A stretch of 64,000 nt of DNA, from assembly GCA_965221555.1 (NCBI GenBank), contig OZ244895.1:1612001-1676000 (forward strand), written 5' to 3'. Every line of letters starts with the position of its first letter. The stretch's first letter is position 1. The translations under genes were made by a program, and so were the position numbers. Under the pieces are notes generated by a model, which worked only from the letters and a program-made list of their open reading frames with translations, was not told the origin of the DNA and did not search any database. The DNA comes from JAJEAD01 sp965221555. Lineage in GTDB: Bacteria; Pseudomonadota; Gammaproteobacteria; HK1. Shown in pieces: positions 8,684-16,711 of the stretch.

Positions 8684-8848
8684 ATGAAGACTTACATGTG
8701 CGTGATTTGCGGATGGATCTACTCCGAGGCCGAGGGTCTTCCGGAGGAGGGCATCGCGCCCGGAACGAAGTGGGAGGACGTGCCTCCGAACTGGGTGTGC
8801 CCCGACTGCGGAGCGCGCAAGGAAGACTTCGAGATGGTCGAGATATGA
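8684..8848 (+). CDS. Rubredoxin
   Basis: A 54-residue one-iron electron carrier. Both iron-binding pairs are present: CVICGW near residues 6-9 and CPDCGARKEDF near residues 39-42, the canonical CxxCG and CPxCG. ATG 8684 gives MKTYMCVICGWIY, the standard N-terminus. An in-frame upstream extension to 8594 lacks similarity and is not used. It is followed 58 bp later by an IscA-like gene, so the pair may belong to an iron or oxidative stress module. Confidence 0.96.
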   Translation: MKTYMCVICGWIYSEAEGLPEEGIAPGTKWEDVPPNWVCPDCGARKEDFEMVEI

Positions 8849-8906
8849 ATGGCGTCATGGTCCGGTGCTCGCTATAGTCGAACCCGAAGTCCAAGGGAGA
8901 TTCGGC

Positions 8907-9290
8907 ATGGGTGAAGCGCCCCGATTCGATACGAGCATCGGCTCTGGCGAGCTGGCACTGACCGGCGCCGCGAGCGCACAACTGGCCCGACTCATCGGCG
9001 AGGTCGAGGATGACGAGATCCAGGCGATCCGAATCTACGTCACGGGCGGAGGCTGCGCGGGAATGGCCTACGGCATGACCTTCACCGACCGCCGTACCGA
9101 GTTCGATCGGGTTCTCGAGGGTGACGGATTCAGCATCTACGTCGATGCGGTGGCCATGCACTACATGGCCGGCGCGGAGATCGACTATGTCACCCGCGAG
9201 ACCGGCGCCACCTTCGTGTTCAACAACGTGTTCCAGTCCACCGGCGGCAGCGGCATGTGCGGAGGTTGCGGCGCCGCCGGCCACGTCTGA
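8907..9290 (+). CDS. IscA/ErpA/HesB-type iron-sulfur cluster carrier with altered C-terminal Cys motif
   Basis: A-type carrier of Fe-S clusters, 127 residues. The family fold is visible: LALTGAASAQLARLI, IRIYVTGGGCAGMAYGM, then IYVDAVAMHYMAGAEIDYV and FVFNN. The first conserved Cys is in GGGCAG. The C-terminal pair, normally CGCG, here reads GMCGGCG, giving Cys-Gly-Gly-Cys. ATG 8907 follows AAGGGAGA with 7 bp spacing. This is the second A-type protein in the window; the one at 13200 has the normal CGCG and is the probable ErpA. This copy may handle a different cluster or iron form. Confidence 0.9.
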   Translation: MGEAPRFDTSIGSGELALTGAASAQLARLIGEVEDDEIQAIRIYVTGGGCAGMAYGMTFTDRRTEFDRVLEGDGFSIYVDAVAMHYMAGAEIDYVTRETGATFVFNNVFQSTGGSGMCGGCGAAGHV

Positions 9291-9333
9291 GACGACGCCC
9301 GCGGGCGGCCGGGGCCGGGCCCTGGGAAGAGCG

Positions 9334-10590
9334 GTGGCCCCGGCGCGGGTGCTGCTGATAGCACCCGCGCACAGCTACCGCATACCGGCCTACTCGAGCG
9401 CCGCCGACGCGCTTGGAGTGAGTCTGGTGCTCGCTTCCGATGGACGGCATTCGCTCGTCCCTCGCGCGGCCGAGGGACTGCATGTCGATTTCAACGAGCC
9501 CGAACGATCGTGTCGCAGGCTTGTCGAAGCGATCCGCAAAGAGCCGGTATCGGCGGTCGTTGCCACCGACGATGCCGCCACCGAGCTCTCCAGCCGCGTG
9601 GCCCGGTCGATAGGCCTGCCCCACAACCCCCCTGCCGCGGTCCGGGTGGCGCGCCGAAAGGACATTGCCCGGGCCGTACTGGCCAGGGCGGGGGTGCGCG
9701 TTCCCTGCTTCCGCACGATCGATCTGCGTCATGTGCTCGGGGCGCAGATCGCCGGGATCGGCTATCCCTGTGTCGTCAAGCCGCTGGCGATGGCGGCAAG
9801 CCGGGGCGTCATCCGGGCGGATTCGCCGCAGGAACTCCTCGCTGCTTGCCGAAGAGTCGAGAAGATAATTTCAAGCAGCTTCGAAGAGGACGAGCGGCGA
9901 ACCATTCTCGTCGAAGACTTCGTTCCCGGGCGTGAGGTGGCGATGGAGGGCATCCTGCGCAATGGGCGTCTCCACCCGCTCGCCCTCTTCGACAAGCCGG
10001 ATCCCCTTGATGGCCCCTTCTTCGAGGAGACCTACTACGTCACGCCGTCACGACTGGCGCCGGCGCATCAGGAGCGGGTAGTGGCCACCGTGGCCGATGC
10101 CTGTCGCGCCTACGACCTCCGGGAAGGGCCCGTACACGCGGAATTGCGGGTAAATGGCGAGGACGCGTGGGTCATCGAGGTCGCGGCGCGGACCATCGGA
10201 GGAGAGTGCGCGCGCCTTCTCGACTTCGGCGCCGGCCGTTCGCTCGAAGAGCTCGTGCTCTCCCATGCTCTCGGCCGTCCTCTGGACTACGAAGCGATGA
10301 GCCGGGCGGCCGGAGTGCTGATGATTCCGACTGCCCGGGCCGGAACCTTGCGTCGGGTGGAGGGGGTGCTGGAGGCATCCCGCGTTCCCGGCGTCGTGGA
10401 GGTGGTGATTGCCGTGCGCGAAGGATACGAACTGATCCCGTTGCCGGAAGGGGGGGCTTACCTCGGATTCGTGTTCGCTCGCGCCGACACCGCGGAAGAG
10501 GTCGAGGCCGCGTTGAGGCAAGCGCATGCCTGCCTGCGCGTGGTCGTCGCCCCGGCCTGGCGTCTTCTGCGAGGCGCGAACGTCGCCTGA
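9334..10590 (+). CDS. ATP-grasp domain protein, probable carboxylate-amine ligase
   Basis: About 418 residues with an ATP-grasp fold: preATP-grasp region LLIAPAHSYRIPAYSSAADALG, lid IGYPCVVKPLAMAASRGV, then ILVEDFVPGREVAMEGIL, and metal-binding VHAELRVNGEDAWVIEVAARTIGGE. The C-terminal region (LIPLPEGGAYLGFVFARADTAEEVEAAL) resembles that of L-amino acid ligases and related carboxylate-amine ligases. The substrate is unknown. Start taken as GTG 9334 after GGGAAGA; the frame is open further upstream across the IscA-like gene but without family similarity. Probably cotranscribed with the IscA-like gene 43 bp before. Confidence 0.85.
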   Translation: MAPARVLLIAPAHSYRIPAYSSAADALGVSLVLASDGRHSLVPRAAEGLHVDFNEPERSCRRLVEAIRKEPVSAVVATDDAATELSSRVARSIGLPHNPPAAVRVARRKDIARAVLARAGVRVPCFRTIDLRHVLGAQIAGIGYPCVVKPLAMAASRGVIRADSPQELLAACRRVEKIISSSFEEDERRTILVEDFVPGREVAMEGILRNGRLHPLALFDKPDPLDGPFFEETYYVTPSRLAPAHQERVVATVADACRAYDLREGPVHAELRVNGEDAWVIEVAARTIGGECARLLDFGAGRSLEELVLSHALGRPLDYEAMSRAAGVLMIPTARAGTLRRVEGVLEASRVPGVVEVVIAVREGYELIPLPEGGAYLGFVFARADTAEEVEAALRQAHACLRVVVAPAWRLLRGANVA

Positions 10591-10670
10591 GGTGGGCGGG
10601 CAAGCTCCCGCACCCAGGGCGCCACGTCCGTGAACGCCGGGTCGCCGCGGGCAAGGGGCGTGCTGCGCTT

Positions 10671-10955
10671 CTACTTCTTCGCGCCGCTCGTGCGAAAACC
10701 CATGGGGAGGCCGCCATGGTCGCCTTCGTCGAAGAAGAAGCCGAGCATGTGTTTCTCGATGAGGGCGACGCTGTCGGGGTCCGCGGTGTTGAGCTGGTTT
10801 TCGTTGATGATCATCTGCAAGCGCTGCAGCCACTCCCGCCAGCCCTCCCGAGAGACGTTCTCGTAGATTCTCAGCCCGACTTCTCCGGGATGCGGAGGCG
10901 CATCGAAACCCTCGGATCTGCGACCGAGCACGACGCAGTCGACCATTCTCGTCAT
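10671..10955 (-). CDS. yggX: YggX family Fe(II)-trafficking / oxidative damage protection protein
   Basis: A 94-residue cytoplasmic protein that in Salmonella and E. coli protects Fe-S clusters and limits oxidative damage. Family features: MTRMVDCVVLG with the conserved Cys7, GFDAPPHPGEVGLRIYENVSREGWREWL, and MIINENQLNTADP, then FFFDEG. Length is at the family norm with a small C-terminal extension. It usually pairs with mutY; that gene is absent here. It converges on the ATP-grasp gene. Confidence 0.94.
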   Translation of the reverse strand: MTRMVDCVVLGRRSEGFDAPPHPGEVGLRIYENVSREGWREWLQRLQMIINENQLNTADPDSVALIEKHMLGFFFDEGDHGGLPMGFRTSGAKK

Positions 10956-11137
10956 GGGCGTGTTTCCTCGCGATGGAGCTCAGCGAATTCGGCGCCGGAG
11001 CCCTGGCTCGTCCTTTCGGGCGCGCTTGCCGGATCCCGGATCGGCGGAACGCGGGACGATGCCCTCCGCGCTCCGAGTCTCACCGCCCCGGGTGAGTCGA
11101 GAACGCCAACCGTGACTCCGAGTGACGGGCAATCCGA

Positions 11138-11563
11138 TCATCCGGGCTTCTTGACTACGGCGAGCAGGACCACCGCCACCATCACCAGCGCGGGAATCTC
11201 GTTGATTAGTCGAAAGAACGCGGGGCGGTGGGTGCTCGTCCCGGCTCCAAGATCCTGCATGAGCTTCCAGCAGTAGCAGTGGAAGACGATGAGAAGAGTG
11301 ACAAGGGTGAGTTTGAGGTGCAACCAGAGTGCGTCCTGATAGATGGCCCACGTGTGTTGGAGTAGTATCCAGAGGCCAAACGCGAGTGCGCCCGCAGCGC
11401 CGATGCTCGTGATGGCGAACAGCCTGCGCTCCATCAGGACAAAGCGATTCCGGCTCAGGCTGTCCTCGCTCATCGCGTGGTACACGAAGAGTCGCGGCAG
11501 GTAGAGCAGGCCGGCAAGCCAGGCAATGACGAAGATGATGTGGAACGCCTTGGCCCAGAGCAT
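11138..11563 (-). CDS. hemJ: HemJ-type protoporphyrinogen IX oxidase (UPF0093 membrane protein)
   Basis: Integral membrane enzyme oxidising protoporphyrinogen IX in heme synthesis. It is 141 residues with about four membrane spans: AFHIIFVIAWLAGLLYLPRLFVYH, FAITSIGAAGALAFGLWILL, HLKLTLVTLLIVFHCYCW and the C-terminal LVMVAVVLLAVV. The conserved His near residue 8 and LKLTLV Lys are present. ATG 11563 chosen because it starts MLWAKAFHIIFV; upstream in-frame sequence is low-complexity Arg/Ala. Single gene, next to yggX on the same strand with 183 bp between. Confidence 0.93.
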   Translation of the reverse strand: MLWAKAFHIIFVIAWLAGLLYLPRLFVYHAMSEDSLSRNRFVLMERRLFAITSIGAAGALAFGLWILLQHTWAIYQDALWLHLKLTLVTLLIVFHCYCWKLMQDLGAGTSTHRPAFFRLINEIPALVMVAVVLLAVVKKPG

Positions 11564-11772
11564 TTCGAAGTCCCGTTCCGCCGGCAGGGCCGACGGCGTT
11601 CGACACGGATCGAGAGCGCTCGCGTTGACATCCCGCCGGGTGGAACCTGGCATCCCTGGCGCCCGAAGGTGGGCAGTATAGCAACCGGTGGGCCACGGAC
11701 GGCGAGCAGCCGTGGCTCTTGCCCCCTGGCGGCCCGGACTCCCCACCGCCGCCATCCTCGCGCCGGTTCACC

Positions 11773-12483
11773 ATGACCGGGGTAAGAATCAAGCCCCATC
11801 GGCCCCTGCGGTCGATCGCCTTCGTTTCCCTCCTCACGCTGGTCACCGGCTTGGCCGTGTACCTGTACCAGCAGAATGCGAATCGGTCGCTTCGCTCGGA
11901 GTTCGAGGTTACCGCCGCCGCCTATCGAGACCTTGAGCGTGATGCGCGAGCACTCGCTCGGGACAATGCCGAGCTGCGGCGCCAGCTGACCGTCATCACC
12001 CGAGAACAGCAGGTCGAACGCATCGCCTATGGCGAGATCGACGAGCGGCTGCGCTCGTTGCAGAGCGCCGTGCACGGCCTCGAGGAGGAAGTGGCGTTCT
12101 ACCGGGGCATCGTTGCCGCGGATGGAGAGAAGGGCATCCGGGTGGAAAGCCTGGCCGTCAGTTCGGACGGACGCGAGCGCGGCTTTCGCTTTCAGCTCGT
12201 GTTAACCCGAGGCGGCAAAAGTGATAAGGTGACCGAGGGTTCCGTGAGCCTCTCGGTGTCGGGAAGGCATGAGGGGAAGCCTCGCCGACTGGCGTTTCAG
12301 GATCTGTCGGCGGCAGGCGCCGATGCTCTCGAGTTCAGTTTCAAGTACTTTCAGCGTCTCCAGGGGCACCTGACCCTGCCGGCGGGGTTCGTTCCAGAGC
12401 GAGTCTACGTGCAGGTGAACACGCCGGAAGAGGATTCGACCGGACTCGAACGTTACTTCGACTGGCCTGCATTGGCGAGCTGA
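11773..12483 (+). CDS. Inner membrane coiled-coil protein (DUF6776-like)
   Basis: About 236 residues, one N-terminal membrane span (SIAFVSLLTLVTGLAVYLYQQ), then a coiled coil rich in Glu/Arg/Leu (roughly residues 45-110), then a C-terminal globular part with FRFQLVLTRGG, SVSVSG-like strands and LPAGFVPERVYVQVN. This layout matches a family of gammaproteobacterial proteins often encoded next to bactofilin. A structural role at the envelope is an inference. It is followed 17 bp later by the bactofilin gene, so the two form an operon. Confidence 0.8.
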   Translation: MTGVRIKPHRPLRSIAFVSLLTLVTGLAVYLYQQNANRSLRSEFEVTAAAYRDLERDARALARDNAELRRQLTVITREQQVERIAYGEIDERLRSLQSAVHGLEEEVAFYRGIVAADGEKGIRVESLAVSSDGRERGFRFQLVLTRGGKSDKVTEGSVSLSVSGRHEGKPRRLAFQDLSAAGADALEFSFKYFQRLQGHLTLPAGFVPERVYVQVNTPEEDSTGLERYFDWPALAS

Positions 12484-12500
12484 TATGGGGAGCTAGCCTC

Positions 12501-12962
12501 ATGTTTGGAAAGAGAAGACGCAGCAGTATCCGGACCGGCAGAATCGATTCGCTCATAGGACGGCAGACCGAGTTCAGCGGTGATGTCCGATTCTCTGGCG
12601 GCCTGCACATCGACGGCGTCATCAAGGGCAACGTGCTGGCGGACGGGGATTCCGATGCCGTCTTGACGCTGAGCGAACACGGTTCGATCTGGGGTCAGAT
12701 AAACGTGCCGCAGGTGGTGTTGAGCGGAGAGGTGATGGGTGACGTGTACGCGGGGCGCCACGTCGAGCTGACTTCGAGCGCCCGAATCAGCGGAGACGTC
12801 TACTACGGCCTGATCGAAATGGCGATGGGGGCCGAGGTAAAGGGCAGCCTGATCCCGCGCCCCGAGGATTCGGAAGTCCCCTTGCATGCCCCCGTGCCGG
12901 ACGAGGCGCCGCCTCCCGCGCCGAGGTCGATGCGCGTGACTCGCGAGGATGATCCGGACTGA
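12501..12962 (+). CDS. Bactofilin (polymer-forming cytoskeletal protein)
   Basis: A 153-residue beta-helical polymer-forming protein. The core GDVRFSGGLHIDGVIKGNVLA, then SEHGSIWGQINVPQVVLSGEVMGDV and SSARISGDVYYGLIEMAMGAEVKGSLIP shows the Gly-rich repeating turns of the family. The N-terminus is basic (MFGKRRRSS) and the C-terminus Pro-rich, as usual for the disordered flanks. Bactofilins organise cell wall enzymes, and an M23 peptidase gene lies 2 kb downstream. Same operon as the coiled-coil protein. Confidence 0.93.
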   Translation: MFGKRRRSSIRTGRIDSLIGRQTEFSGDVRFSGGLHIDGVIKGNVLADGDSDAVLTLSEHGSIWGQINVPQVVLSGEVMGDVYAGRHVELTSSARISGDVYYGLIEMAMGAEVKGSLIPRPEDSEVPLHAPVPDEAPPPAPRSMRVTREDDPD

Positions 12963-13199
12963 ATCCCGCGAAGGCGCCTTTGCCGCACTATCGCGCCGAC
13001 TACGTGGCTCGCAGGCGCACCCTTCCCCGGCGTGAACTTCGCTGGACGGGGGCCAGGGGGCGGCGGGGCAGTGCCACTCGCAAGCGCGCTTGCGCCCCCC
13101 TCGCGGCGAGAGTCGATGAAAGATGGCGACCCAGGCCGGGAGCAGAGGTGTTGATGGAACGCGGCTCCGCCCTTATCTTGGCCGTGAGGGAATCCCGTA

Positions 13200-13565
13200 A
13201 TGGAGACTGAATCCGTGCATCCATCCGGATCGGCATCACCCCTGATCGCTTTCAGCCCCAACGCGGCCCGCAAGGTCGTGGAACTGGTCTCGGCCAGTGG
13301 TCGGCAGGTTCCGATGCTGCGCGTCTACATCCAGGGCGGCGGCTGCTCCGGATTCCAGTACGGCTTTACGTTCGAGGACGGACCGGCCGACGATGACTTC
13401 ACGATTGACGGCGACGGGGCGACGCTGCTCGTCGATCCCCTGAGCTATCAGTATCTGATGGGTTCCGAGGTGGACTACCGGGAGGACCTGCAGGGCGCGC
13501 GCTTCGTCATCAACAATCCCAACGCGGTTACGACGTGCGGGTGCGGGGCCTCGTTCTCGATCTGA
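13200..13565 (+). CDS. erpA: Iron-sulfur cluster insertion protein ErpA
   Basis: A-type Fe-S carrier that delivers clusters to essential apoproteins such as IspG. It is 121 residues. Seen: ISFSPNAARKVVEL-like start (here IAFSPNAARKVVEL), RVYIQGGGCSGFQYGF, LLVDPLSYQYLMGSEVDY, FVINNPNAVTTCGCGASFSI. All three ligand Cys are intact, unlike in the paralogue at 8907. ATG 13200 follows the bases GGGAATCCCGTA; a Shine-Dalgarno is weak. Confidence 0.95.
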   Translation: METESVHPSGSASPLIAFSPNAARKVVELVSASGRQVPMLRVYIQGGGCSGFQYGFTFEDGPADDDFTIDGDGATLLVDPLSYQYLMGSEVDYREDLQGARFVINNPNAVTTCGCGASFSI

Positions 13566-13573
13566 ACGCGACG

Positions 13574-13590
13574 GCCTGATCCGCTCAGGC
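13574..13590. terminator. Short hairpin between convergent erpA and anmK
   Basis: GCCTGA, 5-nt loop, TCAGGC, lying in the 19-bp gap and touching the anmK stop. There is no T-run, so it is only a weak candidate for a shared terminator. Confidence 0.3.
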
Positions 13591-14688
13591 GGGATGAATC
13601 GCGCCCAGCACCACCGCCCGCCGGGCGCCGGTCACGCTGGGGAGATTGCCGGGTAGTCCACCGAGGGTCTGGTGGGCGAGCCAGGCGAAGGCCGCCGCCT
13701 CCACCCAATCTGGATCGATCCCGATCGCAGCCGTGCTTTCCACCACTTTCGGCGCCAGGCGACGCCGCAAGGTGGCCATCAGAGCCGGGTTGCTTGCGCC
13801 GCCTCCGCACACCAGTACATCGGTGCTTTCCTTTGCGAACTCCTCGATTCCTCGTCCGATGGTGACGGCGCTGAGCTCGCAGAGCGTGCTCTGCACGTCC
13901 TCCGGCGCCAGTGGACGTGCGTCGGCACGCAGATGTTGTTTGAGCCACCGGATGTTGAAGTATTCCCGACCGGTGCTCTTCGGCGGCGGCATCGAGAAAT
14001 AGGGGTCTCGGCACAAGCGGGCGAGCAGTGCCTCGTCCACGCTTCCCCGGCTCGCCCAGGCCCCGTCACGATCCATGCGGGCGCCAAGGTGAAGTGCGGT
14101 CCAGCCGTCCATGAGCGTGTTTCCGGGGCCGCTGTCGAAGCCCGTGACCTCACCTCCGGCCCTCAGGACGCTGATATTCGCGATTCCGCCGATGTTCACC
14201 ACCGAACGCTCTGCGCCCGGCAACGCCATCGCGGCAAGGTGGAACCCGCAGGCAAGCGGCGCGCCTTCCCCACCCGCCGCCACATCGCGCCTGCGAAAGT
14301 CCGCGATGGTGGTGATGCGGGTGCGTTCGGCAATCACGTTGGGGTCGCCGATCTGGACGCTGTGGGGGTGCTGGGCGCGTGGATGATGAGCGATGGTCTG
14401 TCCGTGACTGCCGATGGCACGAATCTCCTCGGCGCGCACTCCCGCGTCGTCGACAAGCGCCAGCGCGGCTTCGGCAAGGAGCTCTCCCACTTGCTGGTCC
14501 AGCTGCCATACGAGACGCGCACGCGGATGCCCGGCGGTGATGAACTCCGTGAGATCGTCTCGCAGGCTCGGCGGAAAGGGGTGTACACGGGTGGCGGCGA
14601 GGGAGAAGGCGCCGTCTTCGATGTCCAGGAGCGCCGCATCGACCCCGTCGATGCTCGTGCCCGATATCAGTCCGATGTAGAGAGACAC
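13585..14688 (-). CDS. anmK: Anhydro-N-acetylmuramic acid kinase
   Basis: Phosphorylates and opens 1,6-anhydro-MurNAc during cell wall recycling. It is 367 residues, normal length. Motifs: GLISGTSIDGVDAAL at the N-terminus (ATP site and catalytic Asp), AIGSHGQTIAHHP, TRITTIADFRRRDVAAGGEGAPL, NIGGIANISVL, GFDSGPGNTLMDGW, and LVCGGGASNPALM. In gammaproteobacteria anmK often sits beside the OapA/M23 peptidase gene and tyrS, as here, with transcription running M23 peptidase to anmK on the minus strand. Confidence 0.95.
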   Translation of the reverse strand: MSLYIGLISGTSIDGVDAALLDIEDGAFSLAATRVHPFPPSLRDDLTEFITAGHPRARLVWQLDQQVGELLAEAALALVDDAGVRAEEIRAIGSHGQTIAHHPRAQHPHSVQIGDPNVIAERTRITTIADFRRRDVAAGGEGAPLACGFHLAAMALPGAERSVVNIGGIANISVLRAGGEVTGFDSGPGNTLMDGWTALHLGARMDRDGAWASRGSVDEALLARLCRDPYFSMPPPKSTGREYFNIRWLKQHLRADARPLAPEDVQSTLCELSAVTIGRGIEEFAKESTDVLVCGGGASNPALMATLRRRLAPKVVESTAAIGIDPDWVEAAAFAWLAHQTLGGLPGNLPSVTGARRAVVLGAIHPA

Positions 14689-14897
14689 TCGTGGCTGGCC
14701 GCCTGGCCGTCAGTCTTCACCGTGTCACGAGCGCCAGGGGCGCGCGGAGGTCGGCGGGGGCAAGGGCGCTCGCGGAGTCGGGGTGCGCGGGCGAACGTGG
14801 AGTGGCCGGCCGTAGCGACCCGCGCATTGCGTCGCGGACCACGTCGTCCATGCCGGCGGGGCTGCGTCCACCGCCGCGATTCGGTGAAGTCGGCGGG

Positions 14898-16373
14898 CTA
14901 ATGGTTGGAAGCGAGGTGGGTCTGGGATATGTGTTCGAGCCGGGCTACCAGCTCTGCGGTCTGGTCGAGGAAGTCGGCCTTGTACTTCTCCGCGATGGGC
15001 GGCGCGTCCGGCAGCTTGACCTTGAGCGGGTTCCGGTGCCGGTCGCGCACCCGGAACTCGTAGTGGAGATGGGGTCCGGTGGACAGACCGGTGCTTCCCA
15101 CGTAGCCGATGATCTGGCCCTGCTCGACATCGACACCCTTTCGCACCCCCTTCGCGAAGCCCGACAGGTGCGCGTACAGCGTGGTGTAGACGGTACCGTG
15201 CCTGAGAATGATGGTCTTCCCGTATCCGCCCTTGCGGCCGGCGAGTGCGACGCGGCCGTCTCCGGTCGCTCGCACCGGGGTGCCGCGGGGGGCGGCGTAG
15301 TCGACGCCATCGTGGTGTCGCAGCTTGGACAGGATGGGGTGTTGGCGCATTCCGTATCGGGAGCTGATGCGCGTGAAGTCGACGGGGGTCCGCAGGAAAG
15401 CCTTGCGCATGCTGAGGCCTTCCGGTGAGTAGTACTGCGCGTTGCCCGTTTCGTCCTCGTAGCGCAGAGCCTGGATGACGCGGTCGCGGTTCACGAACCT
15501 GGCGGCCAGAATCTCCCCTTCGCCTGCGATTCCATCCGGCTGGTGCAGCTCCTCGTAGATGACGGCGAAGCGGTCACCGGCCCGTATGTCGAGGGCGAAG
15601 TCGATGTCCCAGCCGAAGATCTCCGCCATCTCCATGATGAGACGGTCCGACAGTCCGGCCCTCTGGGCGGACAGGTAGAACGAGTCGCGGATTTCTCCGT
15701 TCGTGCTCGCGAGGCGGCGTTCGAACTCGACCTGGTGCCGCTCGGACGCGAATCCGCCATCCGCGCGGAAGAAGTGCAGCGACTCGACCTTGTCGAGATG
15801 GTAGACCAGATGGCGTACCGACTGCGTGGAGTCGACGTAGATCGCGAGCTTCTGACCCGGGCGCAGGCGCTTGAGCGCCTGGGCATCTTCGCCCGAACGC
15901 AGCAGGTCTATGAGTTCCGAGACCGCCAGTCCCTCTTCGAGGAAGATGCCGTAGAGCGAGTCACCATTGGCCACCCGAACCTCGTGTTCGGCCCAGGCGA
16001 GCTCGGAGAGGCCCCGATCGAGCACTGTCTTCGCGGTACCGGCCTCCAACGTTGCCGGCGCTTCCGCTGGCGCACGGGCCGCCTCGAGGGTCTCCCCCGC
16101 CGCCGCGACAGGGGCAGGTTCGGAATCCAGGGTGACGCCATCTTCGGGCGGCGCGGCGGGAGTCCCTGACGAGGGCTCGAGGAGAGTCGACGGGGGTGGC
16201 GCCACCGCGGTCTCCAGAGCATTTTCCTCTTCGGGCGGGGGCGTGCGCACCTGTGCCAGCTCGCGCTCCGGGTCCGGGTGGTCGATGAATGCCCATCCCG
16301 ATACCACGACCATCCCCGCCAATCCCAGTCCCATGCACCATGCCCATCCCAGGGCGACCCAGCGCGCAGCCAT
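14898..16373 (-). CDS. M23 family metallopeptidase with OapA/LysM-like domain (MepM-like murein endopeptidase)
   Basis: Peptidoglycan D,D-endopeptidase acting in the periplasm, 491 residues. N-terminal membrane span (ALGWAWCMGLGLAGMVVVSGWAFI), a Pro/Glu/Ala-rich linker, a LysM/OapA-type domain (VRVANGDSLYGIFLEEGL through LRPGQKLAIYVD), and a C-terminal LytM domain. Zinc ligands: HHDGVD near residues 353-358, and HLHYEF beginning near residue 435. AHLSGFAKGVRKG between them is typical. It forms a minus-strand pair with anmK and is divergent from tyrS. Confidence 0.93.
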   Translation of the reverse strand: MAARWVALGWAWCMGLGLAGMVVVSGWAFIDHPDPERELAQVRTPPPEEENALETAVAPPPSTLLEPSSGTPAAPPEDGVTLDSEPAPVAAAGETLEAARAPAEAPATLEAGTAKTVLDRGLSELAWAEHEVRVANGDSLYGIFLEEGLAVSELIDLLRSGEDAQALKRLRPGQKLAIYVDSTQSVRHLVYHLDKVESLHFFRADGGFASERHQVEFERRLASTNGEIRDSFYLSAQRAGLSDRLIMEMAEIFGWDIDFALDIRAGDRFAVIYEELHQPDGIAGEGEILAARFVNRDRVIQALRYEDETGNAQYYSPEGLSMRKAFLRTPVDFTRISSRYGMRQHPILSKLRHHDGVDYAAPRGTPVRATGDGRVALAGRKGGYGKTIILRHGTVYTTLYAHLSGFAKGVRKGVDVEQGQIIGYVGSTGLSTGPHLHYEFRVRDRHRNPLKVKLPDAPPIAEKYKADFLDQTAELVARLEHISQTHLASNH

Positions 16374-16711
16374 CGCTTCTCATCTCCAGTTGAGCCGGAT
16401 ATCGTCGAGCGACGTGACGGCAGTTGAGCATATTTCTTCTTTACCCGAGATAATCCCTTGAATCCTCGGGCCTTATCCAACACCGCACGATAACGTCTCA
16501 ACGTTGCGCGGTCAACGTCAGGCCATCTCGTCGGTAGTCCGGACGTGTCGTGCCCATACCGGTCCGGCAAAGCTCCCGCCGCCGCCCGGATTCACGGGTT
16601 TCCGATAGCTGCAGGCGCGCGGAGGTCGACCGGAGCAAGGTGGCTCGCGAGCCGCGTCGCCTCGGATACTGTGATAGTCTGCCGCGCCCTTCGCCCGCCT
16701 CGAGAACCGTC
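16374..16711. other. Divergent regulatory region between the M23 peptidase and tyrS genes
   Basis: No gene. The stretch near 16430-16500 is AT-richer than its surroundings and probably holds the promoters for both directions. I could not define boxes with confidence. Confidence 0.4.

Noticed and set aside
13640..14901. 409-codon + strand frame opposite anmK
   Set aside because: Antisense shadow of anmK.
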